Below, piece by piece: positions 1 to 9,409 of a DNA stretch of 64,000 bases. Numbering within the stretch: position 1 is the first letter of the stretch; every line of letters starts with the position of its first letter. A program made the position numbers and the translations under genes. The DNA is taken from assembly GCF_009766095.1 (NCBI RefSeq), contig NZ_LMUD01000016.1:47117-111116 (forward strand), in the 5' to 3' direction. The stretch is from Granulicella sp. S190. GTDB taxonomy: Bacteria > Acidobacteriota > Terriglobia > Terriglobales > Acidobacteriaceae. The notes under the pieces were generated by a model. That model was given only the letters and a program-made list of their open reading frames with translations. It ran no database searches and was not told the DNA's origin.

Positions 1-1
1 A

Positions 2-661
2 GAAAAGAGGGACGACGCCTCTCCGATCATCCTGCGCCGTCTGGCCGTGGCCGCCCTCGTACTCGGAGTCTGCGGACTCCTGGTCGAACCCTTCTGGCTC
101 AACGAGCGGGTCGACACTGTCTTTCTCAATCTTCGCTTTGCGACTGCTCTCTTCGGACTCGTCGCTCTGGGTCTCTCGGCCTTCCTCGCTCACGGCCCGC
201 TTCATCATGGAGACGCCGAGGACAAGTCTTTCCCCAGCTGGCTTCTCATCGCAGGCTCGTCCATCGTGGCCTTTAACTTCATCGCCATCCTCGCCTGCCT
301 CCGCGAGTTAGACTCCGCATGGAGCGTCTCCGCAGGCAATCCCGAAGCCGATCTGCAAAAGGCCCTCGCCATCTCAGCCTTTCTCATGCTCTACGGAGCG
401 GCCTTGCTCGCCGTGGGCTTCTGGAAGCGCTCCGCCTTCATCCGTTGGCAGGCACTCCTCCTACTCGTCTTCACCATCGGCAAGACCTTCGTCTATGACT
501 TGCGCAACCTCAGCCAGGGCTATCGCGTCCTGAGCTTTCTCGGTCTCGGAGCGCTCCTGATGACTGTAAGCTTCGCCTATCAGAAAGACTGGCTCGCACT
601 CCGCGTCCCCGAACCGGTGCCAGAACCTCCTCTGCCTGCGCACGAAGGAGCCGACCAGTGA
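2..661 (+). CDS. DUF2339 family membrane protein, C-terminal part (5' end outside window)
   Basis: The reading frame is open from base 2, so the gene begins before the window and only the last 219 residues are seen. They hold at least five hydrophobic segments and end in the pattern of DUF2339 proteins (GKTFVYDLRNL, then YRVLSFLGLGALL and a final YQK). DUF2339 proteins are large polytopic inner-membrane proteins of unknown function. The GTG at base 47 is in frame but lies inside a hydrophobic segment and is unlikely to be the true start. The stop overlaps the next gene (DUF3999) by four bases. The two families commonly occur as a pair, which supports both calls. The family is clear from the C-terminus; the function is unknown. 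Confidence 0.8.
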   Translation, partial: EKRDDASPIILRRLAVAALVLGVCGLLVEPFWLNERVDTVFLNLRFATALFGLVALGLSAFLAHGPLHHGDAEDKSFPSWLLIAGSSIVAFNFIAILACLRELDSAWSVSAGNPEADLQKALAISAFLMLYGAALLAVGFWKRSAFIRWQALLLLVFTIGKTFVYDLRNLSQGYRVLSFLGLGALLMTVSFAYQKDWLALRVPEPVPEPPLPAHEGADQ

Positions 662-1953
662 AGTCTGCGATCCTCCTGTCCCTTCTCCTCTGGCAAGCCG
701 CTGCAACACCCGTCGCTCTCGACCCGCACTACCTCCGCTATCAACGGACCATCACCCTCCCTGCGGGAGCAGGCCCCAGCTGCGCCGTCCTCGATCCCGC
801 CCTCTTTCCCCACGCCGCTGCTTCGCTGAAAGATCTTCGCCTCTTCCAGGCAGATCACGAGATCCCCTACGCCATTACGTTGAGCGAGCCTCAGCAACCC
901 GACAGCGACACCGCCACTCTCCGCAACCTCGGCCTACGCGGTCGCAACATCGTCTTCGACCTCGAGATGCCGAATCGCCCTTACACCGAGCTGGCCCTCA
1001 ACCTCGCCGGACAGGACTTTCTTGCCACCGCCACCGTCTCCGGCACGCGCGATCCCAACTACGCAAATCAAATCAGCCTCGGCGAGTTCACCCTCTTCGA
1101 CCTCACCTCGCAGCATCTCTCCCGTAACACCACCATTCATTTGCAGGAGACCAGCCTCCCCTATCTCCACGTCGAACTAGCCGTCTCTCCCGTGGCGGGC
1201 ACTCACACCTTCGACACCTCTCCGCAGGCTCTTCAGAAGATGGTGCAATCCGTCACCGTTCCGCCCAGCCGCGAGGCGCAATCTCTCTACACTGTGGCCG
1301 AGGAGGTCTTCATCCTCACCCAGCGAAACCGGCAAAGCGTCGCCGTCTTCTCTCTGCCGCAGCGCATCCCTGTCGAACGCGTCTCCTTCGTCCTCGCTCC
1401 CGCCTTCAAGGCGAACTTCAGCCGCGACGTGAGCATCACCGACCGCCCAACCACTCCCAACCAGGCCGACTCGCTCAGCGAAACCCTCGCTGGCACCATC
1501 CTTCGCGTCCATCTCACGCAGTCAGGCCGCGAGATTCGGCAAGAGCAGCTCTATGTCCCCGCAACCCTCGGCAGCAACCTGCAAAGTGCTGCGGCGGTAG
1601 AAGTGGCAATCAACAACGGCGACGACACCCCGCTCCCCATCACCGCCGTACGGCTGGAGATGCGCCAGCGCAAGATCTGCTTCGACGCCCCAGCGGCTCA
1701 ACCTCTCACCCTCTTCTATGGAGATCCGGCTCTCACCGCACCGCAGTATGACTACACCCGCCTCTTCTCCGCATCGAATAAGTTCCGCGCGGCAAAGCTG
1801 GACGCAGAGCAGTTCAATCCTGCCTACCGAGACCGCCCCGATGCGCGCCCACTCACCGATCGCCATCCTCACCTGCTTTGGATCGCTCTGCTGATCGTGA
1901 TCTGCATCCTCGCGATCATAGCCATCCGCTCTTCGAAGATAGTTCACCACTAG
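658..1953 (+). CDS. DUF3999 family secreted/membrane-anchored protein
   Basis: A 431-residue protein that starts at a GTG overlapping the stop of the DUF2339 gene (GTGA), so the two are probably translationally coupled. Residues 1-17 form a signal peptide; the long middle is beta-rich with no catalytic motif I recognise. A single membrane segment lies near the C-terminus (LLWIALLIVICILAIIAI), followed by a short basic tail. This gives a large periplasmic domain anchored at its C-terminus, as in DUF3999 proteins. Its biochemical role is unknown. Pairing with the polytopic DUF2339 protein suggests one envelope complex (inference). The gene converges on ftsK. Confidence 0.8.
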   Translation: MKSAILLSLLLWQAAATPVALDPHYLRYQRTITLPAGAGPSCAVLDPALFPHAAASLKDLRLFQADHEIPYAITLSEPQQPDSDTATLRNLGLRGRNIVFDLEMPNRPYTELALNLAGQDFLATATVSGTRDPNYANQISLGEFTLFDLTSQHLSRNTTIHLQETSLPYLHVELAVSPVAGTHTFDTSPQALQKMVQSVTVPPSREAQSLYTVAEEVFILTQRNRQSVAVFSLPQRIPVERVSFVLAPAFKANFSRDVSITDRPTTPNQADSLSETLAGTILRVHLTQSGREIRQEQLYVPATLGSNLQSAAAVEVAINNGDDTPLPITAVRLEMRQRKICFDAPAAQPLTLFYGDPALTAPQYDYTRLFSASNKFRAAKLDAEQFNPAYRDRPDARPLTDRHPHLLWIALLIVICILAIIAIRSSKIVHH

Positions 1954-2013
1954 ACGAGCGAGCCGTAAGCTCCCAGCCGTTAGCTTTTCACTGGCTAAAC
2001 AGAGAGCTGAGAA

Positions 2014-4689
2014 CTAACGAATCGCCGCATCCACCTCGTTGATCCAGTTGGCCGACTTAAGAATCTCTCGCGGCTTCGATCCATCCGCCGGTCCCACCAG
2101 TCCATCGTTGTACATCATGTCGATCAGATGAGCTGCGCGCCCATATCCAATGCGCAGCCTGCGCTGCAGCAGGGAAGTGCTCGCCTTTCCAAACTCAAAG
2201 ACCAGCCGTACCGCATCATCGTACAACTCGTCGTTATTATCCCCGTCGTTTCCACCATCGCCATCTTTGCCGGTGCCGGTGTCTTCCTTCGGTCCTTCCA
2301 GGAAGCCATGGACATACTCCGCCTCGCCCTGCGCTCTCCAGAACGCTGTCACCGCGGAGATCTCCTTCTCCGTCACAAACGGCGCATGCACCCTCTGCAC
2401 GCGACTCGTTCCCGGCGGCAGGTAAAGCATGTCGCCCCGTCCCAGCAGGCTCTCCGCGCCGTTCGAATCGATAATTGTTCGCGAGTCTACCTTCGTCGCC
2501 AGCCGGAAGCTCATGCGAGTAGGCACGTTCGCCTTGATCAACCCAGTAATCACATCTACCGAAGGTCGCTGCGTCGCCAGCACCAGGTGAATCCCAACCG
2601 CGCGCGCCATCTGCGCCAGCCGCGTAATCGACTCCTCCACATTTGCCCGGTCCAGCATCATCAGGTCGGCCAACTCGTCGATGATGATGATGATGTACGG
2701 CAGCGGCTCCTGGTTTACGTCTTCGAACAGGTACTCGCTGCCGTGGTCGAACAGCTTGTTGAACTGGTCGATGTTTCGCACATGGTTCGCGGCCAGCAGC
2801 TTCAGCCTTCGCTCCATCTCACGCACGGCATTTCGCAACGCATTTGCCGCCAGCTTTGCCTCCGTGATGATCGGCGTAAAGAGATGCGGAATCCCCTCAT
2901 ACATCCCAAGCTCCACCCGCTTCGGATCCACCAGGATCATGCGAACCTGCTCCGGCGTGCTCTTGAACAGCACGCTCATGATCATCGCGTTAATCGCCAC
3001 CGACTTACCTGAACCTGTAGAGCCTGCGATCAGCACGTGCGGCATGCTCGCCAGATCCGCCGTCACAATGCGCCCATTGATATCCTTGCCCAGCGCGATT
3101 GCCAGCTTGCTCTTGCTCTGCGCGAAGCTCTCACACTCCACCACATCCCGCAGCCAGATCGTCTCCCGCTCATGATTCGGCACCTGAATCCCGACCGTGC
3201 TCTTGCCCGGCATACGTTCAATCAGGATCGACTCTGCGGCCATCGCAAGGCAGAGATCATCCGCCAGCCCGGTGATGCGTGCCACCTTCACGCCAGCCTC
3301 CGGCTTGAACTCGAACGTCGTCACCACCGGCCCTGGATTGATCTGCGTCACCTGCCCATCGACACCGAACTCGGCGGACTTTTCCACCAGCACCCGCGCC
3401 TCTTCACGCAGCGCATCCTCGCGAACCACCGCATGCTCTTCACTGCGATACAGCAGCGAAGACGGTGGCAGTTTGTACCCGCGCACACTCTTCGGAACAA
3501 TCGTTACCGGCTTGATATCCGCATCCGCGCGTCTGCCAAACGAGATGCTATCGGGCATCGTCTGCAACGGAGCCGCAGCCGCATGCGGAACGGCAAACGG
3601 AGCCATCGGCTCTTCGACGACCTTCTTCACCGCGCGCATCGGAGTCGGCGCCTTCATCGGAATCGGCTCACGCCAGTCCGCGGCACCATCCGCACCACTG
3701 AAGTTCGATACATCGTCCAGCGCATGCATCGGCGCAGCCGCCTTCGCCAGCACCTCAGCAAACGGAGCCGCAGCAGCAGTCGCAGTTCCAAATGCCGTCA
3801 TAGGAGGAGCATCCACCAGCGTCCTTGGCATCGTCTCGAAGATCGAAGGAGTATGGCCCACCGCGACCTCCTCCGGGGCAATCGATATCGGTTGAACCTT
3901 CTTCTTCCTGCTCAACCAGCCAAACAGCCCACCCAGCAGCGTCGTGGGCTCCGGCTCGGGTTCCAGTCTCCTTAGCTCTGCAGCCTCTGCGAGCTCTCTC
4001 GCCCGGCGGGCTCGCGCATCCGCCTGCTCCCGCTTGCTCCCATACGATTCGTCAAGATCAACCTCTGCCCCAGCCCTTCGACTCCGCCGCTCGATCCACC
4101 ACTCCCACAGCCGCTGCAGAAAGCCAAACCGGATCGTCGCCCACTCCCGCGCCGTGTTGAACGTAAACGTCGTCGCAAGATACAGCGACACAGCCACCAT
4201 CAGCGTCAGCACAATCGCCGCGCCCGGCAGGTTCAGGTAATGCACCAGGAGATCGGCAAGCAGTCTGCCGCTCGTCCCCTCAACAGGCAGCGAGCCCCGC
4301 CACAGCATCGCCCCAGGTAGCAACCCAATCGCAGCCGGCCCAAACACCACCCACATCGCCAGCCCAATCGTCTTCGCCAGCGGAGAGCCAGCGGGCCGCG
4401 AGCGCATCCAGCAGAGCCCCAGCCGCCCCAGCACCAGAGGCAGAAAAAACGCAGCAACCCCAATCAGCTGCAGCATCGCATCGGCGAGATAAGCCCCCAC
4501 CATCCCCGTCCAATTATGCGCAGGCCGCCCTTTGACATACTGCCCCACGGTGTCGAACGAGGGATCGGTCGGCGTATAACTCGCCAGCGCCAGCAGCAGC
4601 AGACCCGCGCTCACCAGCACGACCATCCCGAGAATCTCGTTCAGGCGGCGGTTACGCGTCGGGGTCGAAACAAGTCTCAGAGTTTTCAT
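2014..4689 (-). CDS. ftsK: DNA translocase FtsK/SpoIIIE
   Basis: An 891-residue, membrane-anchored, ATP-driven DNA pump that moves chromosome ends through the closing septum and activates dimer resolution. Four hydrophobic segments lie in residues 19-180. A proline/alanine-rich linker (about 200-400) follows, then the motor domain with Walker A GSTGSGKS near residue 556 and a Walker B strand ending in IIDELADLMM near 665. The last 65 residues form the winged-helix gamma domain that reads KOPS sites (SLLQRRLRIGYGRAAHLID). The ATG at 4689 has AAGG nine bases upstream. It is somewhat longer than typical short SpoIIIE proteins because of the linker. Long open frames on the opposite strand here are GC-driven shadows. 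Confidence 0.97.
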   Translation of the reverse strand: MKTLRLVSTPTRNRRLNEILGMVVLVSAGLLLLALASYTPTDPSFDTVGQYVKGRPAHNWTGMVGAYLADAMLQLIGVAAFFLPLVLGRLGLCWMRSRPAGSPLAKTIGLAMWVVFGPAAIGLLPGAMLWRGSLPVEGTSGRLLADLLVHYLNLPGAAIVLTLMVAVSLYLATTFTFNTAREWATIRFGFLQRLWEWWIERRSRRAGAEVDLDESYGSKREQADARARRARELAEAAELRRLEPEPEPTTLLGGLFGWLSRKKKVQPISIAPEEVAVGHTPSIFETMPRTLVDAPPMTAFGTATAAAAPFAEVLAKAAAPMHALDDVSNFSGADGAADWREPIPMKAPTPMRAVKKVVEEPMAPFAVPHAAAAPLQTMPDSISFGRRADADIKPVTIVPKSVRGYKLPPSSLLYRSEEHAVVREDALREEARVLVEKSAEFGVDGQVTQINPGPVVTTFEFKPEAGVKVARITGLADDLCLAMAAESILIERMPGKSTVGIQVPNHERETIWLRDVVECESFAQSKSKLAIALGKDINGRIVTADLASMPHVLIAGSTGSGKSVAINAMIMSVLFKSTPEQVRMILVDPKRVELGMYEGIPHLFTPIITEAKLAANALRNAVREMERRLKLLAANHVRNIDQFNKLFDHGSEYLFEDVNQEPLPYIIIIIDELADLMMLDRANVEESITRLAQMARAVGIHLVLATQRPSVDVITGLIKANVPTRMSFRLATKVDSRTIIDSNGAESLLGRGDMLYLPPGTSRVQRVHAPFVTEKEISAVTAFWRAQGEAEYVHGFLEGPKEDTGTGKDGDGGNDGDNNDELYDDAVRLVFEFGKASTSLLQRRLRIGYGRAAHLIDMMYNDGLVGPADGSKPREILKSANWINEVDAAIR

Positions 4690-5084
4690 TGGGGAGCCTT
4701 CATGTGAGGGGGACGCGCGGACTCATCGACGCAGCGCACACACCTCTGTACGCCATCCGATCCAAACCGAGTCCGCAAATCACCAGAGCACTTTCGATTA
4801 TCCCAGACCACCCCCCAGAGCCTGCACAAATAGAGGAAAACCTCACTTTGGGGTACCCACATACAAACCTATAGCCCATCGCCGCATCTATCTTTCCATA
4901 TCCACCGCCGAGCCAAATTTCACTCGGCGGTCCTTAGAACCGGTTGGCAGGGGAGCGGGATTTTCGCGATTTCTCTTGCTTGCCGTCGGCGGAGGAGAAT
5001 CGCGCACAGCCGACGGACCCTGCCCCAGCCGCACTCAGTACTCGAACTGCTACTTACCACTACTTACCCAAGATTCGAGGTCTC
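4690..5084. other. Intergenic region with two perfect stem-loops and a short direct repeat
   Basis: This 395-base gap separates ftsK (minus) from the PA2169-type gene (plus). No open frame here looks coding. Two perfect inverted repeats stand out: ACCGCCGAG (4904-4912) with CTCGGCGGT (4923-4931), and CCGTCGGC (4983-4990) with GCCGACGG (5009-5016). Just before the plus-strand start is a direct repeat, CTACTTACC, twice in about 20 bases (5050-5068). I see no convincing sigma-70 promoter. The hairpins may be leader-RNA structures or protein-binding sites for the stress-type gene downstream. Confidence 0.4.
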
Positions 5085-5549
5085 ATGTCCACAGATTCAG
5101 GCAGACAGCACGAGATGCAACTCGCCCTCAACTCCCTCATCAGCACTCTGCTCGATAGTCAAAAAGGCTTTGCCGACATCGGCGAACACCTCAAAGATGA
5201 CACCCTCAAGCGCTACTTTTTGGCCGAATCCCTCAAGCGAGCAAGCTTCCGCGGCGACCTCGAAGAAGTTCTCCATCAAAACGGCGTCCACGATATCAAG
5301 GAGTCCGGCACCACGGTGGGAGCCCTTCATCGCGTATGGGGAGATCTCAAAGCCAAGCTAGGCGGCGGCGATCACACACTTCTCGAAACCGCAGAGCAGG
5401 GTGAAGACGAAGCCAAGAAAGCCTATGCCGACGTTCTCAATCAGGATCTGCCGCTGCCCGTTCGCCAGCTAATCGCCGAGCAGCAGGCTCACGTCCTAAC
5501 CTCCCACGACTACGTGAAGAGCCACCGCGATTCACTCGTAACAAAGTAA
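5085..5549 (+). CDS. PA2169 family four-helix-bundle protein (DUF2383)
   Basis: A 154-residue soluble helical protein. The ATG at 5085 follows a GAGG motif at 5076-5080; an upstream in-frame extension to 4944 has no homology-like sequence and is rejected. It matches the PA2169/DUF2383 pattern: LISTLLDSQKGFADIGEHL, then LKRYFLAES, then a closing helix with LIAEQQAHVLTSHDYVK. The family forms ferritin-like helical bundles, often stress-induced, with no proven activity. Conserved Glu and His positions are compatible with metal binding (inference). A terminator-like hairpin follows at 5591, so it is probably a single-gene transcript. Confidence 0.85.
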   Translation: MSTDSGRQHEMQLALNSLISTLLDSQKGFADIGEHLKDDTLKRYFLAESLKRASFRGDLEEVLHQNGVHDIKESGTTVGALHRVWGDLKAKLGGGDHTLLETAEQGEDEAKKAYADVLNQDLPLPVRQLIAEQQAHVLTSHDYVKSHRDSLVTK

Positions 5550-5590
5550 CTGACCGCAAGAATTCAACAGTGACGCAGACCACTCGACTC

Positions 5591-5627
5591 GGGCAGCAGA
5601 GATCACCCTGCTGCCCGTTATATCTTT
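5591..5627 (+). terminator. Probable intrinsic terminator after the PA2169-type gene
   Basis: Perfect 9-bp stem GGGCAGCAG (5591-5599) / CTGCTGCCC (5608-5616) with an 8-base loop, followed by GTTATATCTTT. It lies 41 bases after the stop codon. The U-tract is interrupted, so efficiency is uncertain. Confidence 0.6.
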
Positions 5628-5685
5628 AAACCCATCAGCAGTAAGCTTCAGCGGGAGTGGTCGCAGACAGAAGGAAGACAACAGC

Positions 5686-6045
5686 ATGATCGGGCGTGTC
5701 CTTCTCTCTCTTCTCTTCCTCGTCGCGGGTAGTCTTCACTTCATCGCGCCGCAACGCTACCTTGCCATCATGCCGCCTTACCTGCCGGCACACCTTGCCA
5801 TGGTCTACCTCAGCGGAGCCGCAGAGATTCTTGGCGGCCTCGGACTCTTTCTACCTACAACCCGCCATGCGGCCGCATGGGGCTTGGCCGCGCTGCTGAT
5901 CGCGGTTCTTCCGGCAAACATCTACATGGCCATGATTTACCTGCCTCTTCCCGGCGTCATGGGACAAAGCTGGGCGCAATGGCTACGCATCCCCCTGCAG
6001 ATTCCTCTGATCTATTGGGCATGGCTCTACACCCGTTCCCGTTAG
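5686..6045 (+). CDS. DoxX family membrane protein
   Basis: A 119-residue protein with four hydrophobic segments and the DoxX-type features SLHFIAPQRYLAIMPPYLP near residues 16-34 and GAAEILGGLGLFLP near 45-58. DoxX-like proteins are small inner-membrane proteins; some are tied to thiosulfate:quinone oxidoreduction or redox stress, but most, including this one, have no assigned reaction. It is preceded by AGGAAG within ten bases of the ATG. It converges on uppP with only 13 bases between the two stops. Confidence 0.8.
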   Translation: MIGRVLLSLLFLVAGSLHFIAPQRYLAIMPPYLPAHLAMVYLSGAAEILGGLGLFLPTTRHAAAWGLAALLIAVLPANIYMAMIYLPLPGVMGQSWAQWLRIPLQIPLIYWAWLYTRSR

Positions 6046-6058
6046 AGTTACGACCGTC

Positions 6059-6943
6059 TCAATACCCCGCGTGATACAGCCCAAACACCACCACCGAAGC
6101 CACCAGGCAGTAGATTCCAAACAGGTACCAGCGACCCTCTTCCAGCCAGCTGCTCAACCACCTCAGTGCCACCAGCCCTGCAAGGAAAGCGAACACGGCG
6201 CCAAGCAGCCCCATGACCATACTTCCATGCAGATCGATCGGCACCCCTGCCGCCTTTGCTTCGTGCGAAGCCTTCAACAGCCGCAGCACCTCGCGACCCA
6301 CAGCAGGCGGCGTCAACACCACGGCCAGCGCAAAGCTAAACCGCTCTGCTCGCTCCTTACTGGCTCCCGCCAGCATGCCCGTTGAGATCGTAGCTCCCGA
6401 CCGCGAGAACCCGCGGAACGGCAGACACAGACCCTGAATCGCTCCGATCCATCCTGCCTGCCGCATCGTCACGCTATCGCCGTACACCTGCTCATGAGCG
6501 CCCATGCGTCTCTTCTCCATCAGCCCGGCCAGCAGAATCAACAATCCCGCAGCCGCCAGCGCAGGAGCGATCAGATCCAATCGTCCAAACAGCAGCTCAA
6601 TCTCACCCTTCGAAGCGCCTTTGAACGCGGTCTTCTCAATCGTCTTCACAATCGCTTCGCCGATCACAGCCGTCAGCGCCGAAGCCCAGATCAACCGGAT
6701 CAGAAATCGCTTGAACGCATCGCTGCTCGAAAAATACGTCTTCTTCCATTGGTTCCAGAAGTACACAATCACGGCAAACATCGTGCCCGTATGCAGCATC
6801 ACCAGCAGCAGCGTCATCTGCGGTGTCGTCGGGTCCAGGCCCAACAGCTTTTCGGCAACCACCACATGAGCGGAACTGGAGACAGGCAATAACTCGGCAA
6901 GCCCCTGCACAATGGCAAGGATAATGACATGAAAGATCGACAT
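6059..6943 (-). CDS. uppP: Undecaprenyl-diphosphatase UppP (BacA)
   Basis: A 294-residue integral membrane phosphatase that dephosphorylates undecaprenyl diphosphate to recycle the lipid carrier for peptidoglycan and other cell-wall polymers. Both signature regions are intact: GLAELLPVSSSAH (residues 14-26, with the conserved Glu, Ser cluster and His) and PFRGFSRSG (175-183, the Arg-containing active-site motif). About eight hydrophobic segments match the family fold and length. AGGA lies eight bases upstream of the ATG. Overexpression of this family confers bacitracin tolerance (established knowledge). Confidence 0.96.
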   Translation of the reverse strand: MSIFHVIILAIVQGLAELLPVSSSAHVVVAEKLLGLDPTTPQMTLLLVMLHTGTMFAVIVYFWNQWKKTYFSSSDAFKRFLIRLIWASALTAVIGEAIVKTIEKTAFKGASKGEIELLFGRLDLIAPALAAAGLLILLAGLMEKRRMGAHEQVYGDSVTMRQAGWIGAIQGLCLPFRGFSRSGATISTGMLAGASKERAERFSFALAVVLTPPAVGREVLRLLKASHEAKAAGVPIDLHGSMVMGLLGAVFAFLAGLVALRWLSSWLEEGRWYLFGIYCLVASVVVFGLYHAGY

Positions 6944-7018
6944 ATCTCTATCCTAAAGGCTCAGCATGTTTAAGCGGTAAATCGATCCCGCCCGGAGACT
7001 CGCAAAAGATACCGCCCG

Positions 7019-8050
7019 CTAATCCCGGTCGCTTCCATAAACCGCGATCCCCTGCGACACCCGAAACGCAATGCTCGCACCGCGAGCCGCAAACTCCGAC
7101 TTGGGATATCTAGCCTTCAAGTCCATAGCCAGGGCCTGCGTCCTCTTCGCCGCCTCATCCGCTCGCTTCTTATCCTCTTGCACCAGGTACATCGTCACCA
7201 CAACACCCTGCCGATACACCGCGTTATAGAGCGCCTCCGCAGCCTTAGGCCCATCCGGAAACTGCTGCGCATACTTCACGTACAACCCCGTCTCCATCTC
7301 CGGACACTTCGGCAGCCCCTGCCAGTCCCCGCACAGCTTGTTATCCAGCAGGTCGAATGCCGCCCGTGCCGCAAACTCGCTGCCCGGATAAGTCTTCATC
7401 ACCTTCTTCAGCTCGCCCTCATAGATCTGCGGGCGCAGATAAGCCTCCTGCTCCTTCGCGCTCGGCAGCGTGCTGATGTCCACCTTATCCAGCTGCCATC
7501 GAATATCCGCCGCCCGCCACGCAGCCTCAGCCGCCAGCGGCGAGTCCGGAAAGTACTCCGCCACCCGCTTGTACAGCAGATGAGCTTCTCCAGCCGCGCC
7601 CTTCGCCGCATGCGGGCGCTCCGCGTCATCCTCAAAGTTCGCCGCCGACCCAAACAGAATCACATCCCCACCCGCCGTCGACGGCCCCAGGATCCCCTTA
7701 TCTCGAATCCATCCCGATGCCGGAGTCACATTCGCATCCTCGCCGAACTCAGGCTTATTGCGATCGTCTTCGTTCGCATCGTCGTTGATGTCGGTATTCG
7801 CAAACACCTTCACCCACGGCCCGCTCCGCTCCACGATCTGTATCTCATGTCCCGGCGTTACCAGCGAAAGCTTCTGCGAGTCCGCATCGGAAGCGACATA
7901 AACATTCGCATCATGCAGCACCGTCGCAATGGCCGTCCTGTCGTAGTCTTTCCCCTTCTTCTGCCCCATCGCAGAGAAGCCAGCCAGCAGCACTATAGCC
8001 CCGCTTACCCTCAAAAATCGCCCGAAAGAAGTTATCCGCATAGCCCTCAT
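7019..8050 (-). CDS. Secreted SH3-domain / TPR-like repeat protein
   Basis: A 343-residue exported protein of unknown function. The ATG at 8050 is chosen because GGAGG lies six bases upstream and a signal peptide follows (FLRVSGAIVLLAGFSAMG); a longer frame to 8119 would bury that signal. Residues 35-125 resemble a bacterial SH3 domain: the phrase VTPGHEIQIVERSGPWVKV recurs in such domains, and GWIRDKGILG closes it. The rest is helical and TPR-like, with repeated phrases such as AEYFPDSPLAAEAAWRAADI and AQQFPDGPKAAEALYNAVY, similar to tol-pal/YbgF- or BamD-type repeats. It probably scaffolds an envelope process. Confidence 0.7.
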   Translation of the reverse strand: MRAMRITSFGRFLRVSGAIVLLAGFSAMGQKKGKDYDRTAIATVLHDANVYVASDADSQKLSLVTPGHEIQIVERSGPWVKVFANTDINDDANEDDRNKPEFGEDANVTPASGWIRDKGILGPSTAGGDVILFGSAANFEDDAERPHAAKGAAGEAHLLYKRVAEYFPDSPLAAEAAWRAADIRWQLDKVDISTLPSAKEQEAYLRPQIYEGELKKVMKTYPGSEFAARAAFDLLDNKLCGDWQGLPKCPEMETGLYVKYAQQFPDGPKAAEALYNAVYRQGVVVTMYLVQEDKKRADEAAKRTQALAMDLKARYPKSEFAARGASIAFRVSQGIAVYGSDRD

Positions 8051-8222
8051 TAGACGCCTCCGCCGCTTGCCGGAGAGCGAATCACGGTCCAGTCTAAACT
8101 TTCTCCCTTCAGCGGCCACTTCCTGCTCTCCTCCTTACGAGACTACGTCCCCGTCTTCAATCGCATCCAAACAAGTAGACTAACTAAAGAGAGAATGTCT
8201 CGAACGAAGCGCCGACCCCTCT

Positions 8223-9404
8223 ATGACCCTGCAGACAGAACAGTATCCGAGCATGAAGCGGAAGCTAATCCTTCGCGACTCCCTTAACCTGCTCGTTCTT
8301 TTGCTCATCACCATAGCTTTGTCTCTCGTCACTCTCTTCCTCTTTAGCTCCTTTGCCTCCCATCGCGAAGACCTGGCCCAGCGCTGGGCCGCACGTGGTC
8401 AGGCCACGATCAAGGCGGGCCATCCCGAGCAGGCTATCGTCGCCCTTCGCACCGCTCTCTCCTACGCTCCCGGTGTGCGCAGCAACGAGCTGCTCCTCGC
8501 GCAGGCCCTCGGCGATGCAGGCCACACCGAAGAGTCCTACAACTACTTCCTCGGCCTCTGGGAGACTGAGCCCGGCAACGGCTTCATCAACCTCAGCCTC
8601 GCCCGCCTTGCCGCGAAGAAAAAAGAGGTCCAAGCCGCCATCAACTACTATCACGCTTCCATCTACGGCACATGGGAGGGTGACGGCGTCCTCCGCAGAC
8701 GCGACGTTCGCCTCGAGCTCTCCCAGTTCCTCATCTCCCATCAAGACCTCAGCGCCGCCCGAACCGAGCTGCTCATAGCCGGCGGCAACGCCCCTGAAGA
8801 CGTACCCCTCGCGCTCACCCTCGCCCAGCTTCTTGAGCAGGCCAGTGCCCCCCGCGACGCTCTCACCTACTACCAGAAGGTGCTGGCGCAGGAGCCGAAG
8901 AATCAGCAGGCACTCGAATCCGCCGCGCGCCTCGAGTACCAGTCCGGCCACTTTGACGAAGCCCACCGCCTGATGGAGCAAGCCGCAAGCGAACATGAGA
9001 CAGCCTCCAGCCCTGAGGCAATCTCTCCCGACGACAAAATCATGCTGGAAGACTCCGCACGCATCCTCGCCCTCGCTCCGCTCAAAAAACTTCCCAACAA
9101 CGAGCGCACCGCCCGCATCCTCAAAGCTCGCGACCTCGCAAAGAAGCGCTTCGATGCCTGCAGCACTCAGGTCTCGGCAGCCAGCGGCCTCTCTTCTCCG
9201 CTGCAAACTCTTTCCGCAAAATGGGCCGGCAAAGAGGCCACCGAAGGCCGTGCCGCTCTCCTCAACGATCCAGCACAACAGGATGCCACCATGGAGCTCG
9301 TCTTCGATACCGAGATCCAGACCAGCAAGATCTGCGGCGCACCTACCGGCGACGACGCGCTCCTCCTACAGTTCGCCAGATTCCCCAAAGCAATGGAGCC
9401 ATAA
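8223..9404 (+). CDS. Membrane-anchored TPR repeat protein
   Basis: A 393-residue protein with one N-terminal membrane segment (residues 21-42) followed by tetratricopeptide repeats from about residue 50 to 250, for example GHPEQAIVALRTALSYAPG and APRDALTYYQKVLAQEPKN. The C-terminal 130 residues match nothing I know. The start is uncertain: neither ATG 8223 nor the in-frame ATG 8253 has a clear ribosome-binding site. The next gene (ClC family) begins five bases after the stop, so the two form an operon. TPR proteins mediate protein contacts; a link to the transporter is inference. Confidence 0.7.
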   Translation: MTLQTEQYPSMKRKLILRDSLNLLVLLLITIALSLVTLFLFSSFASHREDLAQRWAARGQATIKAGHPEQAIVALRTALSYAPGVRSNELLLAQALGDAGHTEESYNYFLGLWETEPGNGFINLSLARLAAKKKEVQAAINYYHASIYGTWEGDGVLRRRDVRLELSQFLISHQDLSAARTELLIAGGNAPEDVPLALTLAQLLEQASAPRDALTYYQKVLAQEPKNQQALESAARLEYQSGHFDEAHRLMEQAASEHETASSPEAISPDDKIMLEDSARILALAPLKKLPNNERTARILKARDLAKKRFDACSTQVSAASGLSSPLQTLSAKWAGKEATEGRAALLNDPAQQDATMELVFDTEIQTSKICGAPTGDDALLLQFARFPKAMEP

Positions 9405-9409
9405 GGTAA

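Noticed and set aside
2128..3975. Long plus-strand open frames across ftsK
   Set aside because: They are antisense shadows of a well-supported FtsK gene: Arg/His/Gln-rich composition and no family motif.
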